NCBI RefSeq assembly: GCF_031885415.1 | Contig: NZ_CP116871.1 | Span: 682,001 to 746,000, forward strand | DNA from: Microbacterium forte | Lineage (GTDB): Bacteria; Actinomycetota; Actinomycetes; Actinomycetales; Microbacteriaceae | DNA length: 64,000 bases | Reading direction: 5' to 3' | In this document: in pieces, positions 51,730-60,051 of the stretch | Layout: each line of letters opens with the position of its first letter | How positions within the stretch are numbered: the stretch's first letter is position 1 | Made by a program: the position numbers and the translations under genes | Notes under the pieces: generated by a model | What the model was told of the DNA's origin: nothing | The model's database searches: none | Seen by the model: the letters and a program-made list of their open reading frames with translations, nothing else

Positions 51730-53139
51730 TCAGGCGGCCGTCGGCCGAGACGGCGTCGCGGCGAGCCAGGCGTTGTAGCTGCCTTCGATCTCGATGACGT
51801 CGAGGCCGGCCCGGCGCAGGGCGCTGGCGGCGACGCTGTTGCGGACGCCGCTCTGGCAGTAGGTGAGGATCTTGCCGGCGGGCAGTTCGTCGGTGTGCCA
51901 GAGGGCCCGACCACCGGAGAGCTGCGCGGCGCCGGGGATGTGCCCGGCGTTGTACTCGGTACGGTTTCGCACGTCGAGGAGGAGCGCCGCGTCGACCTGG
52001 TCCAGGTCGGTGGGGGCGATCGTCTTGGGCTGCACCGTGGGGAGGCCATCGAGTGTGGTGATGAACCCGTCGACCTGATCGATGCCGACCCGCAGCAGAT
52101 GATCCCGGAACCGGGCCGCGGCGTCCCCCGAGTCGATGATGAGGACGAGCGGCCGCGTCTCGGTGTCGGGGTCGTAGACCCAGGCGCCGTAGCTGGCTGC
52201 TTTCGCGACTCCGGGCACGTTCAGCGCGCCCTGAACAGTGCCCTCGTGCACGAGGGAGTGGTGGCGGGTGTCGACCATGATGACCCGGTCGGCGTCGATG
52301 TCGGCGTCAAGATCGAAGACGCTGCGCTCGAGGAGCGGAGGAAGTTCGCCCAGCACGGCCGGTCCGACGCGGTTCTGCCGCTTCATTCGTGCGAAGTAGG
52401 CGTGTGCGTCGGGCTGATCGTTCAACAGCGTGTCGATGAATCCCTGCTCATCGCCGGCCTCGAGGTAGGGAGCCCACCAGGCGAAACGCCGCTCGTATCC
52501 GACTGTCGAGCTTGGGACGGCGCCGAGCGCCTTGCCGCAGGCGGACCCCGACCCGTGCGCGGGGAGCACCTGCACGTAGTCGGGCAGGGTGAGGAAGTGG
52601 TCGCGGAGGCTCGCGAATAGATCCCGTGCGCCGTCGAAGCGGGTGTCGATGCCGCCTGCGGCCTCGTCCAGCAGGTCCGGGCGTCCGACGTCCCCGACGA
52701 ACACGAAGTCACCGGTGAGGACATAGCCCGGCTCGGAGGTCGTGGCGCCGTCGATGACGAGGAAGGACAGGTGCTCGGGGGTGTGCCCGGGAGTGTGGAC
52801 CGCCTCGACCGTGATGTTGCCGACCGTGATGCGGTGACCGTGCATTATCCGGGTGGCGTCTTGGAACCCGACACCGTACTGCCAGTCCGGGCCGCCCTCG
52901 CCGGAGACATACATCGTCGCCCCGGTACGGGCTGCGAGCTCGCGGGTGCCGGAGAGGTAGTCGGCGTGGATGTGGGTCTCGGTGACCGCGGTGATGGTCA
53001 TGCTGTTCTTCGCGGCGAGGTCGAGGTAGACCTGGATGTCGCGGCGCGGGTCGACGACGATCGCTTCACCGGTGCGCTGGCAGCCGATGATGTAGCTGGC
53101 GTGGGCGAGGTCGTCGTCGTAGAGGCGTTCGAGGAGCAT
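51730..53139 (-). CDS. MBL-fold persulfide dioxygenase fused to two rhodanese domains
   Basis: A 469-residue protein. Residues 1-250 are a metallo-beta-lactamase domain with THIHADYLSG, HTPGHTPEHL, TGDFVFVGDVGRPDL and LPAHGSGSACG, as in ETHE1/CstB-type persulfide dioxygenases. Two rhodanese domains follow. The first has Asp-Ser-Gly (IIDSGDAAAR) where the Cys loop should be and is therefore inactive; the second has the active loop LTYCQSGVRN. It oxidises glutathione- or thiol-persulfide to sulfite or thiosulfate. ATG 53139. Confidence 0.9.
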   Translation of the reverse strand: MLLERLYDDDLAHASYIIGCQRTGEAIVVDPRRDIQVYLDLAAKNSMTITAVTETHIHADYLSGTRELAARTGATMYVSGEGGPDWQYGVGFQDATRIMHGHRITVGNITVEAVHTPGHTPEHLSFLVIDGATTSEPGYVLTGDFVFVGDVGRPDLLDEAAGGIDTRFDGARDLFASLRDHFLTLPDYVQVLPAHGSGSACGKALGAVPSSTVGYERRFAWWAPYLEAGDEQGFIDTLLNDQPDAHAYFARMKRQNRVGPAVLGELPPLLERSVFDLDADIDADRVIMVDTRHHSLVHEGTVQGALNVPGVAKAASYGAWVYDPDTETRPLVLIIDSGDAAARFRDHLLRVGIDQVDGFITTLDGLPTVQPKTIAPTDLDQVDAALLLDVRNRTEYNAGHIPGAAQLSGGRALWHTDELPAGKILTYCQSGVRNSVAASALRRAGLDVIEIEGSYNAWLAATPSRPTAA

Positions 53140-53165
53140 AAGGGTCTCCGTCGCTTTCTTCTGGG

Positions 53166-53285
53166 TCAGTGCGTGCAAGTGCAGCGCTGGGATACGGGGA
53201 CGCCCGCGAGGGCTTGTTCGATGTGCTGGCCGCAGCCGTCCCAGGTGGGCTTGCCGCAGGAGGAGCAGGTGATTCGTGCGCACAT
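53166..53285 (-). CDS. 39-aa cysteine-rich zinc-ribbon-like protein
   Basis: MCARITCSSCGKPTWDGCGQ... with six cysteines, too short for routine gene calling. It shares the pattern CxxCGK(P/T)TWxGCGQH with the 61-residue protein at 53672, so the two are paralogs. GAAAGGACC precedes the ATG. It lies between thioredoxin and the MBL-rhodanese in the same operon. Possible sulfur carrier or metal-binding role. Confidence 0.75.
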   Translation of the reverse strand: MCARITCSSCGKPTWDGCGQHIEQALAGVPVSQRCTCTH

Positions 53286-53299
53286 GGTGCCAGGTCCTT

Positions 53300-53665
53300 T
53301 CAGGGGGTAGCGGTGTTGGCGAGCTGGCGGCGGACGTCGTCCATGTCCAGTTCGCGGGCCTTCTCGATGAGCAGCTCGAGCTGCGGTTCGGCAAGAGCTC
53401 CCGGCTGCCGGTAGACCAGGACGCCGTCGCGGACGACCATCAGGGTCGGAATCGAGGTGATGCGGTGGGCGGAGGCCAGAGCGGTCTCGGCCTCGGTGTC
53501 GACCTTCCCGAAGAGGATGTCGGGGTGCCTGTCGGATGCTGCATCGAATACCGGGGCGAAGGCCCGGCAGGGTCCACACCACTCAGCCCAGAAGTCGATC
53601 AGCGCGATGCCCTCGGCGTGGGTGAGCTGTTCGAAGTTCCCGGTGGTCAGTTCAACAGTTGCCAT
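53300..53665 (-). CDS. trxA: thioredoxin
   Basis: A 121-residue thioredoxin with the redox motif WAEWCGPCRAF near residue 31 and the cis-proline segment ITSIPTLMVVRDG. It starts 7 bases after the upstream small gene. In this operon it probably reduces persulfides on the rhodaneses or regulator. Confidence 0.93.
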   Translation of the reverse strand: MATVELTTGNFEQLTHAEGIALIDFWAEWCGPCRAFAPVFDAASDRHPDILFGKVDTEAETALASAHRITSIPTLMVVRDGVLVYRQPGALAEPQLELLIEKARELDMDDVRRQLANTATP

Positions 53666-53671
53666 CGCCGA

Positions 53672-53857
53672 TCACCGTCCGAACAGGCGGGCGAAGAAGC
53701 CACCCCGCTGAGACTGGGCGGCCTGGACTTCGGCACGGGTATGGCTGCCATTGCACCAGTCGGATGCGGGCACGGATTTCCGCACGGATGCGACGTGCTG
53801 ACCGCACCCGGTCCAGGTCGTCTTTCCACAGGTGTGGCACTTCGTTGCTCTGCACAT
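53672..53857 (-). CDS. 61-aa cysteine-rich zinc-ribbon-like protein
   Basis: MCRATKCHTCGKTTWTGCGQ... with six cysteines in the first 35 residues, then a basic tail GGFFARLFGR. AGGAG precedes the ATG. First gene of the operon, 22 bp from the CstR-type operators. Paralogous to the 39-residue protein at 53166. Confidence 0.78.
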   Translation of the reverse strand: MCRATKCHTCGKTTWTGCGQHVASVRKSVPASDWCNGSHTRAEVQAAQSQRGGFFARLFGR

Positions 53858-53879
53858 ACACTGATCTCCTTGCTCGGCG

Positions 53880-53928
53880 ATACCCCGGGGAGTATCAGTT
53901 CATGTGAATACGATACCCCAGGGGGTAT
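53880..53928. promoter_or_regulatory. pair of CsoR/CstR-type operators
   Basis: ATACCCCGGGGAGTAT (53880-53895) and ATACCCCAGGGGGTAT (53913-53928) are two G/C-tract palindromes 33 bp apart, between the persulfide operon and the divergent repressor gene. Such sequences are the standard targets of CsoR-family repressors. Confidence 0.82.
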
Positions 53929-53959
53929 AGTGGTTGTCAACTCGACGGAAGGACCACCC

Positions 53960-54253
53960 ATGACCGACACCCTCGTCACCGGCGACCCGCTCGTCCACGA
54001 CCCCGAAGCCAAGCGCAAAGTCGTCAACCGCCTCAAGCGAGCTCAGGGCCAGCTGGCGGCGGTCATTACGGCCGTCGAGGACGACGCGCACTGCCGCGAC
54101 GTCGTGCAGCAGCTCTCCGCCGTCTCGAAGGCCCTCGACCGGGCCGGATTCCTCGTGATCTCGACCGCGCTGCGGGAATGCCTCACCGATCCGGACGCCG
54201 ACGACGTCACCTCCCCCGCCGAGTTGGAGAAGCTCTTCCTCTCCCTGGCCTGA
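53960..54253 (+). CDS. cstR: CstR-like persulfide-sensing repressor (CsoR family)
   Basis: A 97-residue four-helix repressor: KRKVVNRLKRAQGQLAAVITAVEDDAHCRDVVQQLSAV and LVISTALRECL. Both conserved cysteines are present, but the copper-binding His four residues before the second Cys is Ala. This separates it from the copper sensor at 62640 and fits CstR, which senses persulfides. GGAAGGA precedes the ATG. It sits next to two operators and the persulfide operon. Confidence 0.88.
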   Translation: MTDTLVTGDPLVHDPEAKRKVVNRLKRAQGQLAAVITAVEDDAHCRDVVQQLSAVSKALDRAGFLVISTALRECLTDPDADDVTSPAELEKLFLSLA

Positions 54254-54421
54254 ACCGGTCAGGCCCGCTCCTCGGGGCCCTCGCCTGGTGACCTGGGAGG
54301 AGTTCGACGATTCCCGTGTCGAACACCGTTAGTCTTCCCAGGGCGCTGTTCGCATGGGACCGGCGCTGAACAATGATGTGTTGAAGCATTCACAGTGATG
54401 CCAGATGAGGAGCGGTGCTTC

Positions 54422-55309
54422 GTGCTTTTGACGAGTCTTCCCAGCCCCCCACCGTCGTGGGCACAGTTCACCCTCGGGCCGCTCACAATCCACACCTACG
54501 CGCTGTGCATCATCGCCGGGATCATCGCCGCCGTGATCATCACCCAACGACGCCTGTCGGCACGAGGCGCGGAGGACGGCGTGGTTGTCGACATCGTCAT
54601 CTGGGCTGTCCCGATCGGCATCATCGGAGCCCGGTTCTATCACGTGTTCACCCACGTCGGGGACTACTTCTATCCGGGCGCGAACCTCGGGAACATCTTC
54701 GCCATCTGGGACGGCGGCAACGCCCTCTACGGGTCCCTCCTGGGCGGCGCTGTCGGTGCGTACATCGGCTGCCGACGAACCGGTATCCGGCTGTGGTCCT
54801 TCGCCGACGCTCTCGCGCCCGCGATGCTCATCGCGCAGTCCATGGGTCGGATCGGCAACTACTTCAACCACGAACTCTTCGGGCTGCCCACCACGCTGCC
54901 GTGGGGGCTCGAGATCCTGCCGACGGACACCATGTTCCCGGACGGCCTCCCGGCCGGAACGCTGTTCCACCCGCTGTTCCTGTACGAGATCATCTGGAAC
55001 CTGATCGGCGTGGCGATCATCCTCCTCCTCGAGCGCAGATACCGGTTCCGGTGGGGACGAACCTTCGCCCTCTATATGATCTGGTACGGCCTCGGACGCA
55101 GCTGGCTCGAGGCCATCAGGATCGACCCCACCAGCGACGCCCTGTTCGGCATCCCCGCGAACGTCTGGGCATCCGTCGTCGTCGTCGCCCTCGGCATCGC
55201 GCTATTCGTCGTCCAGGGGCGACGACACCCCGAACCCGAACCCTCCGTGTACCAAGAAGGACGCGCGCCAGCGGTGGAACATCAGCCCAGCAGCGCAGAC
55301 GAGAGCTGA
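54422..55309 (+). CDS. lgt: prolipoprotein diacylglyceryl transferase
   Basis: A 295-residue membrane enzyme that attaches diacylglycerol to the lipobox Cys. Motifs: IGIIGARFYHVF, GGNALYGSLLGG, and the family signature SMGRIGNYFNHELFGLPT. About seven helices. The GTG at 54422 follows GAGGAG at 9 bases; ATG 54398 upstream lacks such a site. It may be a second copy accompanying the lspA of the metal operon. Confidence 0.9.
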   Translation: MLLTSLPSPPPSWAQFTLGPLTIHTYALCIIAGIIAAVIITQRRLSARGAEDGVVVDIVIWAVPIGIIGARFYHVFTHVGDYFYPGANLGNIFAIWDGGNALYGSLLGGAVGAYIGCRRTGIRLWSFADALAPAMLIAQSMGRIGNYFNHELFGLPTTLPWGLEILPTDTMFPDGLPAGTLFHPLFLYEIIWNLIGVAIILLLERRYRFRWGRTFALYMIWYGLGRSWLEAIRIDPTSDALFGIPANVWASVVVVALGIALFVVQGRRHPEPEPSVYQEGRAPAVEHQPSSADES

Positions 55310-55382
55310 ACGCCACCCACACCTCCAGCTGTCAGCTAGTTCTGTCTAAGCGATCACGGACACAACGCCTCTTGACGTGGTG

Positions 55383-55480
55383 CGCCGAAAATCCCTGCCG
55401 AGAGGGGTTTCCGAAGATCGTTTGTGGCGCCTCATAAGGAGCCACCGGGCCAGTGACGCCAAAACGATCGTTTCTGGTGT
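55383..55480 (+). repeat. 98-bp intergenic repeat, copy 5
   Basis: Left end CGCCGAAAATCCCTGCCGAG, right end GCCAAAACGATCGTTTCTGGT. More diverged at the right arm, yet with compensatory change (GCCAAAAC pairs with GTTTCTGGT). Confidence 0.7.
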
Positions 55481-55578
55481 GACGGACGACGGCATGCGGA
55501 AGATCATCCGGGTTACCCGACCCGGTTTGCGCCGGGCGTACGCTGATGGTCTCGATCGCGGAAGACGGGACGACGACC

Positions 55579-56259
55579 ATGGGCGACTCGGCACAGGGGC
55601 CACGCGGTTCGCTGCTCTATGTTGAAGATGATGCGGAGATCGCTGCGCTGACCGTCGAAGTGCTGGAAGAGGTGTACGACGTCGAGCATGCCGCGGACGG
55701 CGAGACCGCGCTCCGGCTCGCGCTGAGCAGGCGATACGACGCCATGGTGGTCGATCGACGCCTCCCCGGCATGGACGGCGTCGATTTCATCTGTGCCGTG
55801 CGTACCGCGCACATCACGACGCCGGTCCTGATGCTGACCGCGCTCGGCACCGTGGACGATCGTGTCACCGGTCTCGACGGCGGAGCGAACGACTACCTGG
55901 TGAAGCCGTTCGATTACGACGAGCTGCTGGCGCGCCTTCGGGCGCTGCGACGCGCGTTCAGGGCTGATGGGGTACGTCGACGCCTCGGCGAGTGGGTTTT
56001 CACGCCGGACGCCCAGGCCGCGTACGATCCATCTGGAATCCGAGTGGCGCTGACGGCGACGGAGAGCGCGCTCCTGGAGCTGTTGAGCACCAGCCCCGAG
56101 CACGTGTTCAGTCGGGACGAGATCCTCCGCGCCGTGTTCCATGAAGGAGATACGACGAGTTCGGTGGACACGTACGTGCACTATGTGCGGCGCAAGACGT
56201 CCCCCGACATGATCGAGACCGTCCGCGCACGCGGCTACCGCGCGGGAACACCGTCATGA
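55579..56259 (+). CDS. OmpR-family response regulator
   Basis: A 226-residue regulator. Receiver: LLYVEDDAEIAAL, phosphoacceptor Asp in MVVDRRLPGMDGV, LTALG and the Lys in LVKPFDYDELL. DNA-binding winged helix in the C-terminal 95 residues (LLELLSTSPEHVFSRDEILRAVF and SVDTYVHYVRRK). Start at 55579 gives the usual receiver N-terminus; 55546 is possible. It overlaps the histidine kinase by ATGA. Confidence 0.9.
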   Translation: MGDSAQGPRGSLLYVEDDAEIAALTVEVLEEVYDVEHAADGETALRLALSRRYDAMVVDRRLPGMDGVDFICAVRTAHITTPVLMLTALGTVDDRVTGLDGGANDYLVKPFDYDELLARLRALRRAFRADGVRRRLGEWVFTPDAQAAYDPSGIRVALTATESALLELLSTSPEHVFSRDEILRAVFHEGDTTSSVDTYVHYVRRKTSPDMIETVRARGYRAGTPS

Positions 56260-57233
56260 GCGACGCCGATAATCGACGCGTGCGTCGCGCAGCGCTATCC
56301 ATCGGACTCTGGGTCGGAGTCTCGTCGGGTGTGATCGTCGCGATCGGCATCGGCGTGCTGATCGCGGTGGTGCTCTCAACGTCGCGCCGCGAAGGCGAGG
56401 AGCACGGCGGCGGCTGGTTCGGCGGTCCCGCCGGAACGCGGGACGACTTCATCGTCGACATCGACGTGATCGTTCCGGCCGTGATCATCATCGGAGTGAT
56501 CGGCGTGGTGCTGCTCGGGGTTGTCGCCGCGGTCGCCGCTCGACGATCGGTCCGCCCGCTCGGGGAGGCGCTGCGTCGGCAGCGAAACTTCGTGGCCGAC
56601 GCGAGCCACGAACTGCGTACGCCGCTGACGGCGCTGACGAGCCGTATCCAGGTGTTGCAACGCCGTCATGACCGAGGCGAGGACCTCGGAGCGGGTCTCA
56701 CCAACCTCCGGCGCGATGCGGACATGATGGCCGACGTGCTCAACGACCTGCTCATCGCCGCGGAAGGAGAATCGTTCGCCGACGGGAACGCGGACGTCGC
56801 GACAGCGGCGGCGACAGCGGTCGCAGCGATGACGACGAGCGAGAAGCGCTCCGAGGTCTCGCTCGCGATCACCGTGGATCAGGAGGTGAAGGCGCAGCTG
56901 CCGGAAGTCACGCTCGTCCGCATCCTGGTCGCGCTGCTCGACAACGCCGTGCAGCACTCCCCGGCGCGAGGTACCGTCTCGATCCGCATCGCGCGGGACG
57001 CCCGCAACGTGACGGTGCGCGTCATCGACGAGGGCTCCGGGATCGAAGGCATCTCGCCCGAGCAGGTCTTCGAGCGCTTCGCGCGTCCGCGCGAGAGTGG
57101 GCGCCCTCGCAGCTTCGGTCTCGGACTCTCACTCGTGCGAGATGTCGCTCGCCGTGCCGGAGGGTCCATCGAGGTCGAACGGTCGACAGCATCCGGCACG
57201 ACTTTCCTGCTCACACTGCCGGCTCATCCCTGA
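56256..57233 (+). CDS. sensor histidine kinase
   Basis: A 325-residue membrane kinase: helices near residues 17-38 and 68-90 flanking a short extracellular loop (about 30 residues, rich in His/Gly/Asp), then the H-box FVADASHELRTPLTAL, N-box LLDNAVQHSP, and G-boxes DEGSGIEG and GLGLSLVRDVARRAGG. It pairs with the preceding regulator. Its end overlaps the convergent apbE by 10 bp, so the two-component pair may control that flavin module. Confidence 0.9.
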   Translation: MSDADNRRVRRAALSIGLWVGVSSGVIVAIGIGVLIAVVLSTSRREGEEHGGGWFGGPAGTRDDFIVDIDVIVPAVIIIGVIGVVLLGVVAAVAARRSVRPLGEALRRQRNFVADASHELRTPLTALTSRIQVLQRRHDRGEDLGAGLTNLRRDADMMADVLNDLLIAAEGESFADGNADVATAAATAVAAMTTSEKRSEVSLAITVDQEVKAQLPEVTLVRILVALLDNAVQHSPARGTVSIRIARDARNVTVRVIDEGSGIEGISPEQVFERFARPRESGRPRSFGLGLSLVRDVARRAGGSIEVERSTASGTTFLLTLPAHP

Positions 57234-58063
57234 ACGAGTGCGTCTCCTCCGATCGGATGCGAACCGACCGTCGTCGTCTGCACGTCCACCATCGTCGTGC
57301 CGAGCCAGCGGGTCACGCGACGATCAGCATCGACGACGATGCCGGTGCGCGACCCCGCAGCCGCGATCCACGAGCGGTTCGCCGGGCCGGCCACCACGGC
57401 AGCGGTCGCCCAGACGTCCGCTTGCGTGAGACCGTCGGTCACGATCGTGGCCGACGCGGTGCCTGTCGCGGGCCTACCGGTGCGCGGATCGAGGATATGA
57501 TGCCCGCGCTCCGCCGTCCCTGAGGTCGCCACCGCACCGTTCACCACGTCGACCACCGCGATCAACTGACCGCGGTCGTGCGGGTCGGCGATTCCCACCG
57601 GCCATCGCCAGTCGGCTCCCTCGGCTGTGAACAGCTGCAGGTCTCCTCCGGCGTTGATGCCGACCGCGGTCGCGGCAGCCAGCAGCGGCTCGAGGTGCCG
57701 ACGGCCCGCAGCTTCCACCGCCCAGCCCTTGACGTATCCCGTCGGGTCGAACCTTCCCCGCCACCGGGCGGAGACCAGGCCGCCAGTCTCCTCTTCGGCG
57801 CGTTCGCAGGCATCCGCGACCAGCGCCACCCTGCTGTCAGCGTCGGCGATGGAGAGTTCACCGCGACGGATGCGGCTGATGTCGGAATCAGTGCGATATG
57901 TCGAGAAGACCCGGTCGATGTCACGCAGTTCGTCGAAGCATGCTCGCACTGCCCGGTCGGCGCCCTCGTCGGTCATTTCCCCCGGAGCAATCAGATGGAT
58001 GCTCATCGGAATGCCCATGATCTCCTCGACCCAGACCCGCGTCACCTCATTCGCGGTACGCAT
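57224..58063 (-). CDS. apbE: FAD:protein FMN transferase (ApbE)
   Basis: A 279-residue flavinyl transferase that attaches FMN to Thr/Ser of target proteins. Motifs: FSTYRTDSDISRIRRGE, DPTGYVKGWAVE and GINAGGDLQLF, then ERGHHILDPRTGRPA. No signal peptide is seen. ATG 58063 overlaps the FMN-binding gene stop. Its likely substrate is that neighbour. Confidence 0.9.
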   Translation of the reverse strand: MRTANEVTRVWVEEIMGIPMSIHLIAPGEMTDEGADRAVRACFDELRDIDRVFSTYRTDSDISRIRRGELSIADADSRVALVADACERAEEETGGLVSARWRGRFDPTGYVKGWAVEAAGRRHLEPLLAAATAVGINAGGDLQLFTAEGADWRWPVGIADPHDRGQLIAVVDVVNGAVATSGTAERGHHILDPRTGRPATGTASATIVTDGLTQADVWATAAVVAGPANRSWIAAAGSRTGIVVDADRRVTRWLGTTMVDVQTTTVGSHPIGGDALVQG

Positions 58064-58542
58064 CAGCTCTGCGCCTGGTCGATCGCGCTCTGCAGCGACG
58101 AGAGGTAGCCACCGCTCGTGTATGTGGCACCGGACACCATCTGGATCTTCGAGCTCTGCGCCTGGATCGTCTCCGAGACGAGCCTCGGGATCGCGGTGCC
58201 GTTGATCTGCCGGTCCCGACCGTTGCTGTTCGGGTAATCGACCGCCTGTGCGTCCGTGATCTGTCCACCGGAGACGGTTATCTGCACCTGCACCGGCCCG
58301 TAGCGGGTCTGCGATGATGCGCCGGTGTAGGTTCCGTCGGCGAGGCCGGTGCCAGACATGGTTCCCGAGTTCGTCGATGTGGTTCCCGAGCCGCTCGCGC
58401 CGGTCTCGGCGGTCGTCAATGAACTGCCCGCTGTCGCCGCACTGGCGTCGGTCGGGGTGACCGCCTCCAGAGACGTTCGGTAGCTGAACAGCAGCACGAG
58501 TCCGCTGACGGTCGCGAGCAGCGTGTAGAGGATCTTCTTCAT
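58063..58542 (-). CDS. secreted FMN-binding-domain protein
   Basis: A 159-residue protein: N-terminal anchor (MKKILYTLLATVSGLVLLFSY), a Ser/Thr/Gly-rich linker of about 45 residues, and an FMN-binding domain ending in QMVSGATYTSGGYLSSL. The SGATYTS motif carries the Thr flavinylated by ApbE. It is co-transcribed with the reductase upstream and apbE downstream and probably relays electrons outside the membrane. Confidence 0.9.
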   Translation of the reverse strand: MKKILYTLLATVSGLVLLFSYRTSLEAVTPTDASAATAGSSLTTAETGASGSGTTSTNSGTMSGTGLADGTYTGASSQTRYGPVQVQITVSGGQITDAQAVDYPNSNGRDRQINGTAIPRLVSETIQAQSSKIQMVSGATYTSGGYLSSLQSAIDQAQS

Positions 58543-58556
58543 GGCCGTCTCCCTGC

Positions 58557-59978
58557 TCAGATCGTGAACGATTCGGAATGGATGCGATGGGCGGGGAACC
58601 CGGCGCCAACCAGGTCGCGCCTGAGGTCTTTCATCCAGGCCTCACCGCCACAGATGAACACGTCGTGGTCCTTCGGCTCCGGCACGAGATGGCGGAGGAG
58701 ATCTGCGCCCGACCACGCCTCGTGCGTGGCAGGGATCCAGCTCGACGCGCCGGAAGATCGCGGGCCGATGAACGGCAGGTAGCTCAGGCCACGGGTACTG
58801 ATGAGGTGAGCGATGGCCTCCTGCCGAAGAGCGTCCTCGGCCGCGGACTCCCGGGTGATAAGCATCGCTTCTCCCGGTCCGTAGCCTTCCGTCTCGAGCA
58901 GCGAGACGAGCGGTGCGACCCCGGCGCCTGCGCCGATCATAAGCAGCTTCGTCCCGGTCCTGCGCTCACCGGTCATCTCCCCGTATGGTCCTTCCACGAT
59001 GACCCTGGTGCCAGGGAGCAGCGCGGTGAGGCGTCGCGTGCCGTCGCCCAGCACACGGGCAGTCAACGTCAGCTCGCTTCCCGGCGCAGCGGAGAGCGAG
59101 AACGGGTGCGCGCGAGTCCAGCCTGGTCCATCGAGGAACCGCCAGACGAAGAACTGACCAGCCCTGGCACCGAGCGTCGCGAGGTCGCGACCGGTGACCC
59201 GGATGGTGACGCCCCGAGCACCGTCCGCCTCGACCCCCGCCACCCGCAGGGCCCGACGAGTGGACCGCAGCAGCGGCATCCCGATGCGGAAGAGCAGTAC
59301 CGATCCTGCGGAGAGCGCCCAGATCGACCACCAGTAGACGGTCGCGATCGGTGAGGACAGGAAGTCGGCGCCCGTCCACAGCTGGTGCGGCAGCGCGAGC
59401 CCGACGCCCAGGTACGCGTACAGGTGCAGGAGGTGCCAGGACTCGTACCGCAGGTGCCGACGAGCACGCCGGATCGAGGTGACGACCACGAGCAGGATCA
59501 GCAGAGTGCCGGCAGTCGCCAGGAGCATGCCGGGGTATTCCCAGATGAAGCTCCACAGCTGGACGAGCGGGTTGATGCCGGCAGCCATCGCGTAGCCCAC
59601 CGCGAGCAGTGCGATGTGCGCGCCCATCAACCAGAACGACCAGAATCCGACGAAGCGATGCAGCCGCGTGATCCCGTCGCGACCGAATCCGCGCTCGAAC
59701 AGCGGGACGCGCGCCATCAGCAGCACCTGATAGAGCAGCAGATTCGCCGCGACCAACCCGGTGAGGCGTCCGAGCGTCGTGACGGTCTCGGCGTTGACTC
59801 CCAGGACTGCGGTCACTCCACCACAGGCGATCCACAAAGCGACGACGAACAGGCTGGTCGCCCAGATCACCGTGATCGCCGCTGCACGCCAGACCCGCGC
59901 GCGGCCATGGGCTGCCCGCCGTGGCTCAGGGGAAGCGGCGGGGACGGAAGCACGCGGTCTCGTCGTCAGAGTGGTCAT
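58557..59978 (-). CDS. ferric-reductase-like transmembrane protein with FAD/NAD(P) reductase domain
   Basis: A 473-residue protein. The N-terminal half has about six helices with heme-ligand-type histidines (GRLTGLVAANLLLYQVLL, LHRFVGFWSFWLMGAHIALL, YESWHLLHLYAYLGVGLALPHQ). The C-terminal half is a ferredoxin-reductase fold with HPFSLSAAPGS (flavin), GPYGEMTG and MIGAGAGVAPLVSLLE (NAD(P)). It probably passes cytosolic NAD(P)H electrons through heme to the flavinylated protein encoded next. Confidence 0.9.
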   Translation of the reverse strand: MTTLTTRPRASVPAASPEPRRAAHGRARVWRAAAITVIWATSLFVVALWIACGGVTAVLGVNAETVTTLGRLTGLVAANLLLYQVLLMARVPLFERGFGRDGITRLHRFVGFWSFWLMGAHIALLAVGYAMAAGINPLVQLWSFIWEYPGMLLATAGTLLILLVVVTSIRRARRHLRYESWHLLHLYAYLGVGLALPHQLWTGADFLSSPIATVYWWSIWALSAGSVLLFRIGMPLLRSTRRALRVAGVEADGARGVTIRVTGRDLATLGARAGQFFVWRFLDGPGWTRAHPFSLSAAPGSELTLTARVLGDGTRRLTALLPGTRVIVEGPYGEMTGERRTGTKLLMIGAGAGVAPLVSLLETEGYGPGEAMLITRESAAEDALRQEAIAHLISTRGLSYLPFIGPRSSGASSWIPATHEAWSGADLLRHLVPEPKDHDVFICGGEAWMKDLRRDLVGAGFPAHRIHSESFTI

Positions 59979-60051
59979 AGGGGAATCGTGCTGCGCCGAC
60001 TCTGAGACAGGTCTAAGGAACGGCTCCCGATAGGCAACTCATATCTGTCTC

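Noticed and set aside
50403..52049. 548-codon minus-strand frame
   Set aside because: Arginine/histidine/proline-rich composition typical of a shifted frame; real genes (DUF4395, TauE, MBL-rhodanese) occupy the other minus-strand frames.
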